Below are positions 27,056 through 36,175 of a DNA stretch of 64,000 nt, one piece after another. A program made the translations under genes and the position numbers. Source of the DNA: Chitinophaga pinensis (GTDB lineage: Bacteria > Bacteroidota > Bacteroidia > Chitinophagales > Chitinophagaceae); contig CAMCMP010000014.1 of NCBI GenBank assembly GCA_945876095.1, positions 1 through 64,000 of the forward strand, read 5' to 3'. Under the pieces are notes generated by a model that did no database searches, had not been told where the DNA came from, and worked only from the letters and a program-made list of their open reading frames with translations. The stretch's first letter is position 1. Every line of letters starts with the position of its first letter.

Positions 27056-28642
27056 ATGAACAAAAAAATCCAAATATGGCTTCCCTTACTTTTTAGCATT
27101 GCCATGATTGCAGGTATGCTGATAGGATATAGAATGAGGGATGACCAACCAGGGAAAAAATTTTTCTCCCTTGACAGGCAAACAGCTTTTCAAGAGGTGA
27201 TGAATTTAATCCAAAATAAATATGTGGACAATGTAAAGATAAACTCATTGGGTGATTCAGCTATCATAACTGTTTTAAATAAACTTGATCCACATTCAGT
27301 TTTTATTCCTGCAGAAGAACTTCAGGGAGTAAACGATGATATTGCTGGTAATTTTTTTGGAATCGGAATTGAATTTAATATTTTTAACGACACGCTAAAT
27401 GTTTTAAATGTAATTCCAGATGGACCTAGCTCTAAGGCTGGAATAGCAATTGGCGATAAATTCATTCAAGTGAATGACAGTGTTATTGTCGGAAAAAAAA
27501 TAACTACTGAAAGTATAAAAAAAATATTAAGAGGTGAGTTAGGGTCATCTGTTGCAGTCAATGTTATTCGCCAAGGTAAACTTCAGAAATTTTCAATCGT
27601 TCGAGGAATAATACCAGTGAGTAGTATAGATGCAAGCTATATTATTGAGAGTGATATAGGCTATATCAAACTTAACAAATTTACACAGGTTACTTACCGA
27701 GAGTTTATGAAGGCTTTAGAAGCTTTGCAAAAACAAGGTCTTAAAAAATTAATATTAGACTTAAGAGGTAATGGCGGAGGTGTTTTGGATGAGGCCACTG
27801 CTATAGCGGATGAATTTTTATCAGGAAACAAATTAATTACTTATACCGAAGGAAAGCATATTCCAAAAAAAGAATACCGTTGTCAACGGGAAGGGATTTT
27901 TGAGAATGGAGCCCTTGTAATTTTAGCTGATGAAGGATCTGCAAGTGCAAGTGAGGTTTTAATGGGTGCTCTTCAAGACTGGGATAGAGCTACCATCATA
28001 GGCAGACGTAGTTTTGGAAAGGGATTAGTGCAAGAGCAATTTGACTTGAGTGATGGGAGTGCTTTAAGATTAACGGTTGCAAGGTACTATACTCCAATAG
28101 GCAGAAGCATACAACGATCTTACAAAAATGGGGAAAAGGCCTATTATGAAGAAATCAACCAACGATTTCATGATGGAGAAGTAGTTAATGTAGATTCACT
28201 TAAAAATGATAGTAGTCAAATTTTTACCACTCAAAAAGGAAAAAAACTTTTTGGAGGCGGTGGAATAACTCCTGATATTTTTATTGCACTGGATACTTCT
28301 TTATATTCTCCAAATCTTTCAAGAATATACATGAAAGGGATTATAGGAGATTTTACTTATCATTATTTTTTGCAAAACAAATCTCGGTTATCTAGTTATT
28401 CAAGTATTGCAGAATTTGGTACTCAATTTTCATTTAACGAAGAAGATTGGAAACAGTTTCAAAATTTAGCGAAAAAAGATTCAATCGATTTAACCAATAT
28501 TAATTCGAATGAAAAAAAGCAATTATTAAAGAGAATCATATCAACTTTAGCCAGACAAATATGGCAAAATGAAGGATTTTATGAAATAATAAATAAAGGG
28601 GATCTATCGATATTGAAGGCTACTGAAATATTATCAAAATAA
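27056..28642 (+). CDS. Carboxyl-terminal processing protease (S41 family, CtpA-like)
   Basis: Periplasmic or membrane-anchored serine protease. The ATG at 27056 is chosen over an upstream TTG because it gives a clean signal anchor (MNKKIQIWLPLLFSIAMIAG). A PDZ domain (about 85-165, with GIGIEFNIFNDTLNVLNVIP) precedes the S41 domain. The catalytic dyad is Ser297 in GSASASEV and Lys322 in SFGKGLVQ, spaced 25 residues apart as in the family. A C-terminal extension of about 150 residues follows. It trims or degrades C termini of envelope proteins. Confidence 0.92.
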   Translation: MNKKIQIWLPLLFSIAMIAGMLIGYRMRDDQPGKKFFSLDRQTAFQEVMNLIQNKYVDNVKINSLGDSAIITVLNKLDPHSVFIPAEELQGVNDDIAGNFFGIGIEFNIFNDTLNVLNVIPDGPSSKAGIAIGDKFIQVNDSVIVGKKITTESIKKILRGELGSSVAVNVIRQGKLQKFSIVRGIIPVSSIDASYIIESDIGYIKLNKFTQVTYREFMKALEALQKQGLKKLILDLRGNGGGVLDEATAIADEFLSGNKLITYTEGKHIPKKEYRCQREGIFENGALVILADEGSASASEVLMGALQDWDRATIIGRRSFGKGLVQEQFDLSDGSALRLTVARYYTPIGRSIQRSYKNGEKAYYEEINQRFHDGEVVNVDSLKNDSSQIFTTQKGKKLFGGGGITPDIFIALDTSLYSPNLSRIYMKGIIGDFTYHYFLQNKSRLSSYSSIAEFGTQFSFNEEDWKQFQNLAKKDSIDLTNINSNEKKQLLKRIISTLARQIWQNEGFYEIINKGDLSILKATEILSK

Positions 28643-28695
28643 TTTTACCAACTTTAGAATACTGCTTTCATTCACTTCGTTAAAACTATTATTTT

Positions 28696-30051
28696 ATGTG
28701 GCTAAAAAATATTTTGGAAACCATTGGTAATACACCATTGATTCAACTAAATAAAATAACGAAAGACCTTCCTTGCACGGTATTGGCTAAGGTAGAATAT
28801 TTTAATCCAGGTAATAGTATCAAGGATCGTATGGCACTCAAGATGCTAGAGGTAGCAGAAAAGGAAGGGAAAATAAAACCTGGAGGTACCATCATAGAAG
28901 GAACGAGTGGTAATACAGGTATGGGTTTAGCCTTAGCCGCTTGTGTAAAAGGATATAAATGTATTTTCACTACTACCGATAAACAATCTAAAGAAAAGGC
29001 AGATATTTTAAAAGCAGTGGGTGCGGAAGTGATTGTATGTCCTACTAATGTTGAACCAGAAGATCCAAGAAGTTATTATTCTGTCAGTAAAAGGCTAGCT
29101 GCTGAAGTACCCAATAGTTGGTATGTAAATCAATATGACAATCTCGCCAATCGGCTTACCCACTATGAACAAACTGGACCAGAAATTTGGGAGCAAACCG
29201 AAGGAAAGATTACACATTTAATAGTAGCTACTGGCACTGGAGGTACTATTGTTGGGACAGGCAAATACTTGAAAGAAAAAAATCCAGCTATTAAAGTTTG
29301 GGCTATCGATACTTATGGCTCACTATTAAAAAAATATTTCGATACTGGAGAAATAGATCATAAAGAAGTGTACCCCTACATCAGTGAAGGTTTTGGAGAA
29401 GACTTTGTGCCTGCGAATTACGATATGAATGTGATTGATGAATTTACCAAAGTGACTGATAAAGATGGAGCTGTAATGGCTCGACGTATTGCTAAAGAAG
29501 AAGGTCTTTTTTGCGGATATAGTGCCGGAAGTTGTTTGCAAGGATTAATGCAACTTAAAGACCAATTAAAAAAAGGAGATCTTGTAGTGCTAATTTTTCA
29601 CGATCATGGTAGCCGTTATATTGGAAAAATATACAATGATGAGTGGATGTTAGAAAGAGGCTTTTTGGAAATGAAAACCTTTAAAGATCTTATCAACGGA
29701 AGAGGTAGTCAAAGATTGATTACGCTCAACCCAAAACAAACAGTTGCAGATGCAATAGAATCAATGAAAAAATATGATATAGAAAATATCCCCGTTATGT
29801 GGGAAGGCAATAACATAGGCGCTATGTCTGCAGGAGGTTTATTTAATCAAATACTTAATAATGGCGGTATTAAAACTCAAACCATCGAATCTGTCATGGA
29901 AAAAGCCTATCCTGAAGTGGCTTTCGATTGTCCGGTTGAAAGGTTAAGTAATTATATCACCAAAGAAAATGGTGCCGTTTTAAGTAAGGATGAAACCGGT
30001 ATGTTTCACATTGTGACCAAGTATGATATTATTCAAAGCCTTTCAAAATAA
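28696..30051 (+). CDS. Cystathionine beta-synthase-like PLP enzyme with CBS domains
   Basis: Fold-type II PLP enzyme joined to a pair of CBS regulatory domains, as in cystathionine beta-synthase. The PLP lysine is Lys43 in NPGNSIKDR, the phosphate/substrate loop is EGTSGNTGMGLA, and the cofactor-phosphate loop is ATGTGGTIVGTG. CBS motifs fill about 330-451 (IESMKKYDIENIPVMWEG, NYITKENGAVLSKDE). The reaction is condensation of serine (or O-acetylserine) with homocysteine or sulfide. With a separate cysK at 47 kb, cystathionine beta-synthase is the likelier job, but substrate choice cannot be proven from sequence. Confidence 0.88.
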   Translation: MWLKNILETIGNTPLIQLNKITKDLPCTVLAKVEYFNPGNSIKDRMALKMLEVAEKEGKIKPGGTIIEGTSGNTGMGLALAACVKGYKCIFTTTDKQSKEKADILKAVGAEVIVCPTNVEPEDPRSYYSVSKRLAAEVPNSWYVNQYDNLANRLTHYEQTGPEIWEQTEGKITHLIVATGTGGTIVGTGKYLKEKNPAIKVWAIDTYGSLLKKYFDTGEIDHKEVYPYISEGFGEDFVPANYDMNVIDEFTKVTDKDGAVMARRIAKEEGLFCGYSAGSCLQGLMQLKDQLKKGDLVVLIFHDHGSRYIGKIYNDEWMLERGFLEMKTFKDLINGRGSQRLITLNPKQTVADAIESMKKYDIENIPVMWEGNNIGAMSAGGLFNQILNNGGIKTQTIESVMEKAYPEVAFDCPVERLSNYITKENGAVLSKDETGMFHIVTKYDIIQSLSK

Positions 30052-30224
30052 ACACCTTCTTTTAAAGATTTGGCTACTTCACATTCAAATTATAATCAGT
30101 TAACTAACTTATTTCAATTTTTCCAAGAGAATAAATTTATATATAATTATAAACATATATTTAAGTACTGATTGATAATTACCCTATCTAGATAAATAAC
30201 ATTTCTCTAAAAGCCAAATTCACT

Positions 30225-30232
30225 TAATTTTG
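30225..30232 (+). promoter_or_regulatory. Promoter of fbaA (TAATTTTG)
   Basis: TAATTTTG matches TAnnTTTG. A TTTC at 30202-30205 is placed 19 bases upstream, the expected position of the -33 TTTG. The element is 14 bases before the fbaA ATG, implying a very short leader. Confidence 0.6.
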
Positions 30233-30246
30233 CAAAAAAAACAATT

Positions 30247-31314
30247 ATGGGTAAGTACAATGCCGGAGTTTTACACGGAGCTGAATTAGAAGCACTTTAT
30301 AATGATGCAAAAGATAATCAATTTGCATTACCAGCAGTTAACTGCATCGGAACAGATACTATTAATGCGGTTTTAGAATCAGCTGCAAAGGTAAATTCTC
30401 CTGTAATTATACAATTTAGCAACGGTGGTGCGCAGTTTATAGCTGGAAAAGGAATGCCCAATGATAAGTTACAAGCTAACATCTCTGGAGGTATATCTGG
30501 TGCATTGCACATACACAATGTAGCTAAACATTATGGAGTACCAGTAGTTTTACATACTGACCATGCTTCTAAGAAATGGCTTCCCTGGATTAGTGGATTA
30601 ATTGATGCTGGAGAACAATTTTATAAAGAAAAAGGCCAACCACTTTTCAGTTCTCATATGCTTGATTTAAGTGAAGAGCCGATTGAAGAAAATATCCATA
30701 CTTCTGTAGAATTTTACAAAAGAATGGCACCTTTAGGAATGAGCATCGAAATTGAATTGGGCGTAACAGGCGGTGAAGAAGATGGTGTAGACAATACTGA
30801 TATTGAAAATGATAAGCTATATACTCAACCACAGCACGTATCTTATTCATATACTGAATTAAGCAAGGTAGGAAGCATGTTTACAGTAGCAGCAGCTTTT
30901 GGAAATGTTCATGGTGTTTACAAATCAGGTAATGTAGAATTGAGACCAGAAATATTAAACAATAGTCAGATTTTTATAGAAAAAGAGTTAGGTACTGGTC
31001 CAAAACCAGTATTCTTTGTATTCCATGGTGGAAGTGGTTCACCTCAAAATCAAATACGTGAGGCTATAGGATATGGTGCTATCAAAATGAATATTGATAC
31101 CGATCTTCAATGGGCTTTCTGGGATGGAGTGCTAGAGAATTACAAAAAGAATGAAGCTTACCTTCAGGGACAATTAGGCAATCCAGACGGTGCAGACAAG
31201 CCTAACAAAAAGTATTATGACCCAAGGGTTTGGCTTCGCAAAGGAGAAGAAAGCTTTAGCAAAAGATTAGAAATTGCATTCCAAGACCTTAATTGTATCA
31301 ATAGAAATGCTTAA
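30247..31314 (+). CDS. fbaA: Class II fructose-bisphosphate aldolase
   Basis: Zinc-dependent aldolase of the class IIA (E. coli FbaA) type, 355 residues, interconverting fructose 1,6-bisphosphate with glyceraldehyde 3-phosphate and dihydroxyacetone phosphate. The Zn/active-site segment LHTDHASKKWLPWISG carries the catalytic Asp and a Zn-binding His. ELGVTGGEEDGV holds the acidic ligand, and the phosphate loop is FHGGSGSP with its Zn-ligand His. NMDT-like IKMNIDTDLQWAFW near the end binds the second phosphate. Stand-alone glycolytic gene with a good promoter. Confidence 0.96.
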   Translation: MGKYNAGVLHGAELEALYNDAKDNQFALPAVNCIGTDTINAVLESAAKVNSPVIIQFSNGGAQFIAGKGMPNDKLQANISGGISGALHIHNVAKHYGVPVVLHTDHASKKWLPWISGLIDAGEQFYKEKGQPLFSSHMLDLSEEPIEENIHTSVEFYKRMAPLGMSIEIELGVTGGEEDGVDNTDIENDKLYTQPQHVSYSYTELSKVGSMFTVAAAFGNVHGVYKSGNVELRPEILNNSQIFIEKELGTGPKPVFFVFHGGSGSPQNQIREAIGYGAIKMNIDTDLQWAFWDGVLENYKKNEAYLQGQLGNPDGADKPNKKYYDPRVWLRKGEESFSKRLEIAFQDLNCINRNA

Positions 31315-31499
31315 GTGAAATTTTCGAAAGAGAAAACACTATAAATGACAATACAAAATTTGATTTATTTCGAATATTGAATTTAATTTTTTATTTAAAA
31401 AGTTGATTCGAAAAATGAAAGTTTTAGTTTTTTTTCATTAAAAAGAAACAAAAAATTAATACTAATTCCAAGATTAATTTTTTTGTTCGGCTAATTTAT

Positions 31500-32411
31500 A
31501 TGATCAAAGAAGAAGATTTTGACGCAAATCTGGCAGGAGAAGATGGTGTAACTGAGGAAACAAAAAGGAGCTGGTTTAAGCGTATAAAAAAAGGAATTCT
31601 TACTCCTACCAAGGATAAGGCGGATGCTCCTGAAGGCCTTTGGACTAAATGTCCATCTTGTAAATACACCTGTACCATAAATGAAATAAGAGAGAATTAT
31701 TTTGTTTGTCCAAAATGTGAGTACCATCATCGAATTGGAAGTAGCGAATACTTTGAAATTTTATTTGACGATAACCGATTTACAGAATTATTTTCAAATA
31801 TTGTTTCAAAAGATTACTTAGGTTTTGTAGATCTTAAATCTTATGAAAAAAGATTGGAAGAGACCTGGAAAAAAACAGATATTCATGACTCAATTACTGT
31901 AGCTCACGGAAAAGTTGATACGAATGACTTAGTAGTTGCCTGCATGGATTTTGAATTTATTGGAGGAAGCTTAGGTAGTGTGATGGGTGAAAAAATTTCC
32001 AGAGCCTGCGACTACTGTATCAAACACAGAATTCCATTTATGATCATCAATAAAAGTGGTGGTGCCCGTATGATGGAAAGTGCATTTTCTTTAATGCAGT
32101 TAGCCAAAACCTCTGGCAAATTATCACAACTAACTGATAATAAAATTCCTTATATATCATTGTGCACTGATCCAACTTTTGGTGGAACCACTGCTTCTTT
32201 TGCAATGTTAGGAGATATCATCTGCGGCGAACCCGGTGCACTTATTGGATTTGCTGGTCCAAGAGTAATTAAAGAAACGATTAAAAGAGATCTTCCAGAA
32301 GGTTTCCAGCGTAGCGAATTTTTATTGGAACATGGATTTCTTGATTTTATAGTTCATCGAAAAGAATTGAAGCAAAAAATGGCCTCCGTAATTGTATTAT
32401 TTAGGCAGTAA
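31500..32411 (+). CDS. accD: Acetyl-CoA carboxylase carboxyltransferase subunit beta
   Basis: Beta subunit of the carboxyltransferase that moves CO2 from carboxybiotin to acetyl-CoA in the first step of fatty-acid synthesis. The N-terminal four-cysteine zinc ribbon is intact (CPSCKYTC at about 54-61 and CPKCEYHH at about 74-81). The crotonase-fold core follows with [26 protein letters not shown] and [13 protein letters not shown] 40-residue acidic/basic N-terminal extension precedes the zinc ribbon. accA is not in the window. The gene ends at a strong terminator. Confidence 0.95.
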   Translation: MIKEEDFDANLAGEDGVTEETKRSWFKRIKKGILTPTKDKADAPEGLWTKCPSCKYTCTINEIRENYFVCPKCEYHHRIGSSEYFEILFDDNRFTELFSNIVSKDYLGFVDLKSYEKRLEETWKKTDIHDSITVAHGKVDTNDLVVACMDFEFIGGSLGSVMGEKISRACDYCIKHRIPFMIINKSGGARMMESAFSLMQLAKTSGKLSQLTDNKIPYISLCTDPTFGGTTASFAMLGDIICGEPGALIGFAGPRVIKETIKRDLPEGFQRSEFLLEHGFLDFIVHRKELKQKMASVIVLFRQ

Positions 32412-32424
32412 ATAGATCATTTTC

Positions 32425-32470
32425 AAAAAAAATGGCAGTTTCCACCAATAAGGAAACTGCCATTTTTTTT
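32425..32470. terminator. Intrinsic terminator after accD
   Basis: A perfect 19-bp inverted repeat (32425-32443, 32452-32470; core ATGGCAGTTTCC / GGAAACTGCCAT) with an 8-base loop and a run of eight T at its 3' end, placed 13 bases after the accD stop. Confidence 0.94.
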
Positions 32471-32557
32471 TAGCTAGATCAACAGTTATTCAAAATAATA
32501 GTAATATTGAAATAGTTGTAGACATCAAATATTGAGACACTCTAGTTGTATTAATTG

Positions 32558-32565
32558 TACTTTTG
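32558..32565 (+). promoter_or_regulatory. Promoter of smpB (TACTTTTG)
   Basis: TACTTTTG is an exact TAnnTTTG match 15 bases before the proposed TTG start. It overlaps an alternative upstream TTG (32563), which therefore cannot be the start codon if this promoter is used. Confidence 0.55.
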
Positions 32566-32580
32566 CATCAAATTTTAAGT

Positions 32581-33018
32581 TTGGAACTCAGCAACCGTAA
32601 AGCCTATCATGAATATTTTTTTGAGGCAACATTCATTGCAGGAATGGTGCTTGCCGGTACTGAAATCAAGAGTCTTCGGGCTGGCAAAGCCAGCTTTAAT
32701 GATAGTTATTGCTTCTTTGATAAAGGTGAATTATTCGTAAAAAGCTTGCATATTTCAGAATACAGCTTTGGCACCTACAATAACCATGAGCCAATGCAAG
32801 AAAGGAAGCTTTTACTCAACAAAAAAGAACTCCAAAAACTAGAAGCTAAAACAAAAGAAAAAGGATATTCAATTATTCCTCTTAAAATTTTTCTTACAGA
32901 AAAAGGTTTATTTAAAATGGAGATCGGTTTAGGAAAAGGAAAAAAGATTTATGACAAAAGAGAAAGTATCAAAGAAAGAGAGACAGACAGAGATATCAAA
33001 AGGAAATATGGGATATAA
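32581..33018 (+). CDS. smpB: SsrA-binding protein SmpB
   Basis: tmRNA-binding partner in trans-translation, which rescues stalled ribosomes. Core motifs are NRKAYHEYFFE, a variant of the usual AGMxLTGTEIKSLRxGK (AGMVLAGTEIKSLRAGK), EPMQERKLLLNKKEL and the C-terminal GLGKGKKIYDKRESIKERE tail that enters the decoding centre. No ATG lies in frame at the N terminus. TTG 32581 gives a protein starting MELSNRKAY, the expected family start; an earlier TTG at 32563 sits inside the promoter -7 element. The protein has about 145 residues, normal for the family. Confidence 0.93.
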   Translation: MELSNRKAYHEYFFEATFIAGMVLAGTEIKSLRAGKASFNDSYCFFDKGELFVKSLHISEYSFGTYNNHEPMQERKLLLNKKELQKLEAKTKEKGYSIIPLKIFLTEKGLFKMEIGLGKGKKIYDKRESIKERETDRDIKRKYGI

Positions 33019-33145
33019 ATAATTTCTCAGGCTACTTTTTATTCTTTCTTTAATGGCAGTAAAGCAATCTAATCAATTTGTATATTTGTATCCATTTTTG
33101 TGATTAGCATTGACGAATAATATTATTTATCATTATACAAATAAA

Positions 33146-34120
33146 ATGAATCTATCAAATACTAGGATTGAGGTAATGAATTTTTTAGGCCAAAAAATGG
33201 ATGCAATTGTAAGTGAATTTTTAAAAGACATAGACACTAACTGGCAACCAACCGATTTTTTGCCCGATAGTTCCTCAGAAAATTTTACCGCTAGCATTAA
33301 AGAATTACAAGAATCTTGTAAAGAATTACCCTACGATTACTTAGCAGTTTTAGTAGGTGATATTATCACAGAAGAGGCTTTGCCCACTTACCAAAGTTGG
33401 CTTACCGATGTAGAAGGAATTGATAAAATGGAACCACAGGGCTGGAGCAAATGGATAAGAATGTGGACAGCAGAAGAAAATAGGCATGGAGATTTGCTAA
33501 ATAAATATATCTACCTTTCTGGAAGAGTGAATATGAAGCAAATGGAAATTAGCACCCAACATTTAATTGCCGATGGTTTTGATATTGGAACGGGCAGAGA
33601 TCCTTATAGAAATTTTGTATACACTTCGTTTCAAGAGATGGCTACCAATGTATCACATCGTAGAACAGCCACCATTGCCAAAACACATGGATCTACGCAA
33701 CTTTCAAAAATATGTGGAGTAATAGCAGCAGATGAAGCACGACATGCTAAAGCTTACAAAAGTTTTGTTGGCAAAATTTTTGAAATTGATCCTAGTGAAA
33801 TGATGTTAGCCTTTGAAGATATGATGAGGAAAAAAATTGTAATGCCCGCACATTTCCTTCGTCAATCTGGTGAAAAAATTGGACAAGCCTTTGACCATTT
33901 CAGTGATGCAGCCCAACGACTAGGAGTTTATACCACCTGGGACTACACTGATATTTTAGAATCTTTAGTAAAAGAATGGGACATCTCCAACATTACAGGC
34001 ATCAATGACAAAGCTGAAAAAGCTCGAGATTACTTGATGGCACTACCTGAAAGATTTAGAAAAATTGCAGGAAGAAATCAAAAAGCACCATTAGAATATC
34101 AATTTAATTGGATCCATTAG
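33146..34120 (+). CDS. Acyl-[ACP] desaturase (soluble diiron type)
   Basis: Ferritin-like soluble fatty-acid desaturase. The ATG at 33146 is chosen over an upstream in-frame TTG. Diiron ligands fit the family: Glu77 (TEEALPTY), Glu111 and His114 (EENRHGD), Glu164 (SFQEMAT), Glu197 and His200 (DEARH). The enzyme inserts a cis double bond into acyl-ACP using O2 and reduced ferredoxin. It is best known from plants and actinobacteria and occurs in some Bacteroidota. No ferredoxin gene adjoins it. Confidence 0.9.
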   Translation: MNLSNTRIEVMNFLGQKMDAIVSEFLKDIDTNWQPTDFLPDSSSENFTASIKELQESCKELPYDYLAVLVGDIITEEALPTYQSWLTDVEGIDKMEPQGWSKWIRMWTAEENRHGDLLNKYIYLSGRVNMKQMEISTQHLIADGFDIGTGRDPYRNFVYTSFQEMATNVSHRRTATIAKTHGSTQLSKICGVIAADEARHAKAYKSFVGKIFEIDPSEMMLAFEDMMRKKIVMPAHFLRQSGEKIGQAFDHFSDAAQRLGVYTTWDYTDILESLVKEWDISNITGINDKAEKARDYLMALPERFRKIAGRNQKAPLEYQFNWIH

Positions 34121-34153
34121 TAGTTAATCTTCCAATTATTATTTGAAAAGAAA

Positions 34154-34209
34154 ATACCCAATAGTTTTGTAAATGATAAATAATTAACACTAACAAAACT
34201 ATTAGGTAT
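34154..34209. terminator. Hairpin downstream of the desaturase gene, possible terminator
   Basis: Inverted repeat of 17 bp with one mismatch (34154-34170, 34193-34209; ACCCAATAGTTTTGT / ACAAAACTATTAGGT) and a 22-base loop, between convergent genes. The AT-rich stem and short T tract make it a weaker terminator candidate than the others. Confidence 0.45.
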
Positions 34210-34338
34210 ATTTAATTAAAGCTTGATGATGGTTAATTACATCAACTTGATTAATTTCCCAATTCAAATTCCCTATCCTCTCTTATAATTGAATGCTAGT
34301 TTATAAAACTATCATTGGGACATACTGATCAAAAATAA

Positions 34339-34827
34339 TTATTGAACATCTAATAATTCGACAGAGAACACCAAATTTGAATTTGGTGGTACTGCAGATC
34401 CAGCACCTGAGCTTCCATAACCTAAAGAAGGGGGGATATATAAAATAATAGAACCTCCTTTCTGAATTAAAGGAAGACCTAACTGCCAACCTAAAATTAA
34501 TTGTGAAAGCCCAAAAATAGTACCTGTAGTATTTTCATCAAAAGAGGTGCTAGAAGTAGTTAATTTTCCAATGTACTTAACTGCAACATTTGTACAAACA
34601 GAAGGAACAGCTCCAGATCCTGGTGAAACTATTTTATAAAAAAATCCGCTTGGGTGTGCTGTACATTGCAAAGAATTAGCATCTAACCAAGCCTTTAAAG
34701 TAGTCACTTCGGCTGCAGGTGCAACTACGTTAGGTGCAACTAAAGTACATTTCTCGGGAGTGTTTGTTTTGTTACAAGCTGACAACAAAATGGTTATCGC
34801 TAGCAAGAGTGAAAATGATTTTTGCAT
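34339..34827 (-). CDS. FKBP-type peptidyl-prolyl isomerase lipoprotein
   Basis: Signal peptide ends AITILLSAC (acylated Cys near residue 18). The domain that follows is an FKBP fold with the usual order: VSPGSGAVPSVCTNVAVKYIGKL, FDENTTGTIFGLSQLILGWQLGLPLIQKGGS, then YIPPSLGYGSSGAG and NSNLVFSVELLDVQ. It should accelerate proline isomerisation in extracytoplasmic proteins. Of the active-site aromatics, Tyr and Phe of VKYIGKL and FDENT and the Tyr of SLGYG are visible. It lies 12 bases after a small membrane-protein gene and is probably cotranscribed with it. Confidence 0.9.
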   Translation of the reverse strand: MQKSFSLLLAITILLSACNKTNTPEKCTLVAPNVVAPAAEVTTLKAWLDANSLQCTAHPSGFFYKIVSPGSGAVPSVCTNVAVKYIGKLTTSSTSFDENTTGTIFGLSQLILGWQLGLPLIQKGGSIILYIPPSLGYGSSGAGSAVPPNSNLVFSVELLDVQ

Positions 34828-34839
34828 GGATTTTTGTAA

Positions 34840-35184
34840 TTAGTGAATGTTTGTAATGGTGATCGATTTATTTTCCTTTGATTTTAATTCTTGATATAAT
34901 TGTTCATTCATTTCCCACTTATATTGCATTCTAAAATAAGCATAAAAAAGTACAACCCCAATCATTGCTAATACTGCTGTAAAAAACATACCCGAAGAGG
35001 TGGCTGAAATTTTCATATACCAGTCGGGAAGAAAAATTCTGATTACCACAATCAATAAAATGATAGGTAACCCAAACAAAAGAGCCATAGGAAGTCCACC
35101 ATAAAGTTTACGCTTAAAGGTGTTTTCAATTTCCCTATTTTTCTCCCAATACCTTAAAAAAGCCTTGTCTTTTTCACTTATCAT
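34840..35184 (-). CDS. Small two-helix inner-membrane protein of unknown function
   Basis: 114 residues with two transmembrane helices (about 30-50 and 63-82) separated by a short loop, an N-terminal charged helix (EKDKAFLRYWEKNREIENTFKRK) and a C-terminal charged tail. No motif was recognised. Similar small proteins precede FKBP genes in related bacteria, as far as I recall, but this was not checked. First gene of a two-gene unit with the FKBP lipoprotein. Confidence 0.65.
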   Translation of the reverse strand: MISEKDKAFLRYWEKNREIENTFKRKLYGGLPMALLFGLPIILLIVVIRIFLPDWYMKISATSSGMFFTAVLAMIGVVLFYAYFRMQYKWEMNEQLYQELKSKENKSITITNIH

Positions 35185-35254
35185 GACGTAAAGTTAACCA
35201 TTTAATAGGAAGTAGTTTTGCAAATTGAGTAATATTAAGTAGGTTTGGTTATAC

Positions 35255-35262
35255 TAAATTTG
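35255..35262 (+). promoter_or_regulatory. Candidate -7 element (TAAATTTG) of the HU/SPOR gene
   Basis: TAAATTTG matches TAnnTTTG and ends only five bases before the GTG start at 35268, so the transcript would be leaderless or nearly so. Confidence 0.45.
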
Positions 35263-35267
35263 ATTTT

Positions 35268-36137
35268 GTGAAAATAGAACAATATGTAGTCCAATTTTTA
35301 TACACTTCAAAAAAAGTGACTCTTCAGGGTATCGGCACTTTTACTTTAGATCCATCCGTATTATTACCTATGGAAAATGAAAAGGAAAAAGATATCTTAC
35401 TTCCTGAAAATGCCTTTCAATTTTTATTCAATCCAAAGGCAACTGAAGATACAGAATTAGTAAATTATATTGTTCAACATACAGGAAAAATGTTTCCTTT
35501 AGCTTCTTCAGATCTAGACTCTTACATTACATTAGCAAAACAGTTTTTAAATATTGGCAAACCTCTAGTTATTGAAGGAGTTGGAACTATTCAAAAAACT
35601 CAGCAAGGAGATTATCAATTTATTCCTGGTCATTTTATTACTCCAAAAATAGATGACATTCCAAAACAACTAAGAGAAAAAAGAGACGAAAGTATTTCTT
35701 TTGAGACCCCTATTAAAGTCAATAAAAGAAATGTACAATTTGCATTGGTTGCTGTTCTATTATTATTAATAGGATTTGCTGTATTTTATTTAATGCAAGA
35801 AAATATTTCAGATTCTCAAACAGCAACCTCAGGGAAAATTGCTCCTATAGATTCTCTGAAACTAAAATCAATTGATTCTGCTAAAATTGCCAATACTAAT
35901 TTAAATAGTAAAGACAGCTTTAGTTTTAAAATCATACTCAAAAAGTACCCTTCCGCTGAAGAAATGAAAACGGTCTATAACAGACTTACTTCCTACGGGC
36001 ATAAGCTTATTATAATAAAATTAGATTCATCTAATTATGAATTAGCTATACCTTTTAAAACCCCTCTCTCTGACACTTTGAGGGCAAAGGATTCTTTAAA
36101 AGAATTTTTTGGCGGCTCCCCCTATGTTAAATTTTAA
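35268..36137 (+). CDS. HU-CCDC81/SPOR-like membrane protein
   Basis: Begins with GTG. The first 125 residues hold two tandem HU-CCDC81-type modules (IGTFTLDPSVLL and IEGVGTIQKTQQGDYQFIPG mark their beta-arms), then a single transmembrane helix (157-176). The C-terminal 75 residues resemble a SPOR peptidoglycan-binding domain (KIILKKYPSAEEMKTVYNRL, KLIIIKLDSSNYELAIPF). The architecture places the HU-like domains in the cytoplasm and the SPOR end in the periplasm, suiting a septal or cell-division role as in other Bacteroidota. That role is an inference. Confidence 0.82.
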   Translation: MKIEQYVVQFLYTSKKVTLQGIGTFTLDPSVLLPMENEKEKDILLPENAFQFLFNPKATEDTELVNYIVQHTGKMFPLASSDLDSYITLAKQFLNIGKPLVIEGVGTIQKTQQGDYQFIPGHFITPKIDDIPKQLREKRDESISFETPIKVNKRNVQFALVAVLLLLIGFAVFYLMQENISDSQTATSGKIAPIDSLKLKSIDSAKIANTNLNSKDSFSFKIILKKYPSAEEMKTVYNRLTSYGHKLIIIKLDSSNYELAIPFKTPLSDTLRAKDSLKEFFGGSPYVKF

Positions 36138-36175
36138 ATCAAACATCTATTTCCAATAAATAGATAACAATACTT

